A stretch of DNA of 64,000 bases. Origin: DATIXJ01 sp963714795 (GTDB lineage Bacteria > Bacteroidota > Ignavibacteria > UBA10030 > SZUA-254). A program made the translations under genes and the position numbers. Under the pieces are notes generated by a model. It was not told where the DNA came from, did no database searches, and saw only the letters and a program-made list of their open reading frames with translations. This document shows positions 63,709 through 64,000 of this stretch, one piece after another (position 1 is the stretch's first letter; each line of letters opens with the position of its first letter). The stretch covers positions 372,001 through 436,000 of the forward strand of contig CAVQPS010000009.1 of the NCBI GenBank assembly GCA_963714795.1. The letters run 5' to 3'.

Positions 63709-64000
63709 ATGCGATCTTTATCGATAATATTGTTTTTCCTGATAAACACAATCACAACCGGATTTTCCCAGAGCACGATTCTATCCTTTTATCACACAGC
63801 GGATTCGATCAGTTCCTTTCCGCTTCCCATCAATCAATACGAAATCAAAACACAAACAAAATTGATGGACCGGTATGTGACATTTATCGGAAAGAAAAAA
63901 GAAAAGACAATATGCATTGCGGCGGTGACATTAACGCCGATAAAAAATCTCCAGAAAGAAATAGTTCTTACCGTCGAGAACCGTGGACCGAAATTGTACA
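63709..64000 (+). CDS. Secreted protein, N-terminal fragment
   Basis: Partial gene cut by the right window edge; 97 residues are visible. It opens with a signal peptide (MRSLSIILFFLINTITTGFSQ) and continues with a charged beta-rich part (TILSFYHTADSISSFPLPIN, then KKKEKTICIAAVTL). No family can be assigned. The 150 bp to tag shows no promoter good enough to call. Confidence 0.55.
   Translation, partial: MRSLSIILFFLINTITTGFSQSTILSFYHTADSISSFPLPINQYEIKTQTKLMDRYVTFIGKKKEKTICIAAVTLTPIKNLQKEIVLTVENRGPKLY

Noticed and set aside
1..64000. tRNA, rRNA, CRISPR, prophage or intact IS
   Set aside because: No cloverleaf, rRNA core, spaced repeats, phage genes or transposase were seen on either strand; a tRNA search program could still find a missed one.

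Overview
The window is a 64 kb stretch of a Gram-negative chromosome, very probably from an uncultured member of the FCB superphylum close to Ignavibacteria, Chlorobi or Kapabacteria. The reasons are two very large secreted proteins with type IX secretion C-terminal sorting domains (FPNPF motif), a carboxypeptidase-regulatory/DUF5686 outer-membrane protein, an LDH-like malate dehydrogenase, and the futalosine route to menaquinone. Promoters look like classical TTGACA-N17-TATAAT and many starts have Shine-Dalgarno sequences, unlike Bacteroides. This lineage call is an inference from gene content only. No rRNA, tRNA, CRISPR array, prophage or intact insertion sequence was recognised.

Layout. 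0-7.6 kb: a minus-strand run of MutT, MutY and Ogg2 (a complete 8-oxoguanine 'GO' repair operon), saccharopine dehydrogenase, a 46-residue ORF, YajQ and an AmiC-type amidase, then thyX (plus) and an ArfB/GNAT pair. 7.7-15.6 kb: a cyclic-nucleotide-binding DUF1003 protein, mfd split by an in-frame TAA, a frameshifted GT39-like glycosyltransferase and a CtpA protease. 15.8-29.7 kb: secreted and outer-membrane proteins, a type I pullulanase, a beta-CASP nuclease, an atypical SDR and an RsbW-like kinase; a 112 bp MITE-like element lies at 22.8 kb. 29.7-34.9 kb: mdh, rpmA, rplU, a response regulator, a 38-residue membrane ORF, and a zinc/cadmium-type P-ATPase with its ArsR regulator behind a clear promoter/operator.

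34.9-50.5 kb: a DUF3109 protein, two secreted amidohydrolase-like proteins, a methyltransferase, and a six-gene envelope operon (two SurA/PpiC foldases, a PpiC-like lipoprotein, MoxR AAA ATPase, a T9SS subtilase, a membrane vWA protein). 50.6-62.3 kb: a menaquinone cluster with UbiA, UbiX and UbiD homologues (MqnP/M/L roles), a beta-propeller protein, a MqnE-MqnA fusion and MqnC, with MqnD further on. The right end has GpmA, a TrpF-like protein, Tag and a truncated secreted protein.

Five genes are interrupted (mfd by a stop; a glycosyltransferase, the vWA protein, the subtilase and mqnC by one- or two-base indels). In each frameshifted case removing or adding one base per site restores a family-like protein, so draft-assembly errors are a serious alternative to real decay or programmed recoding.
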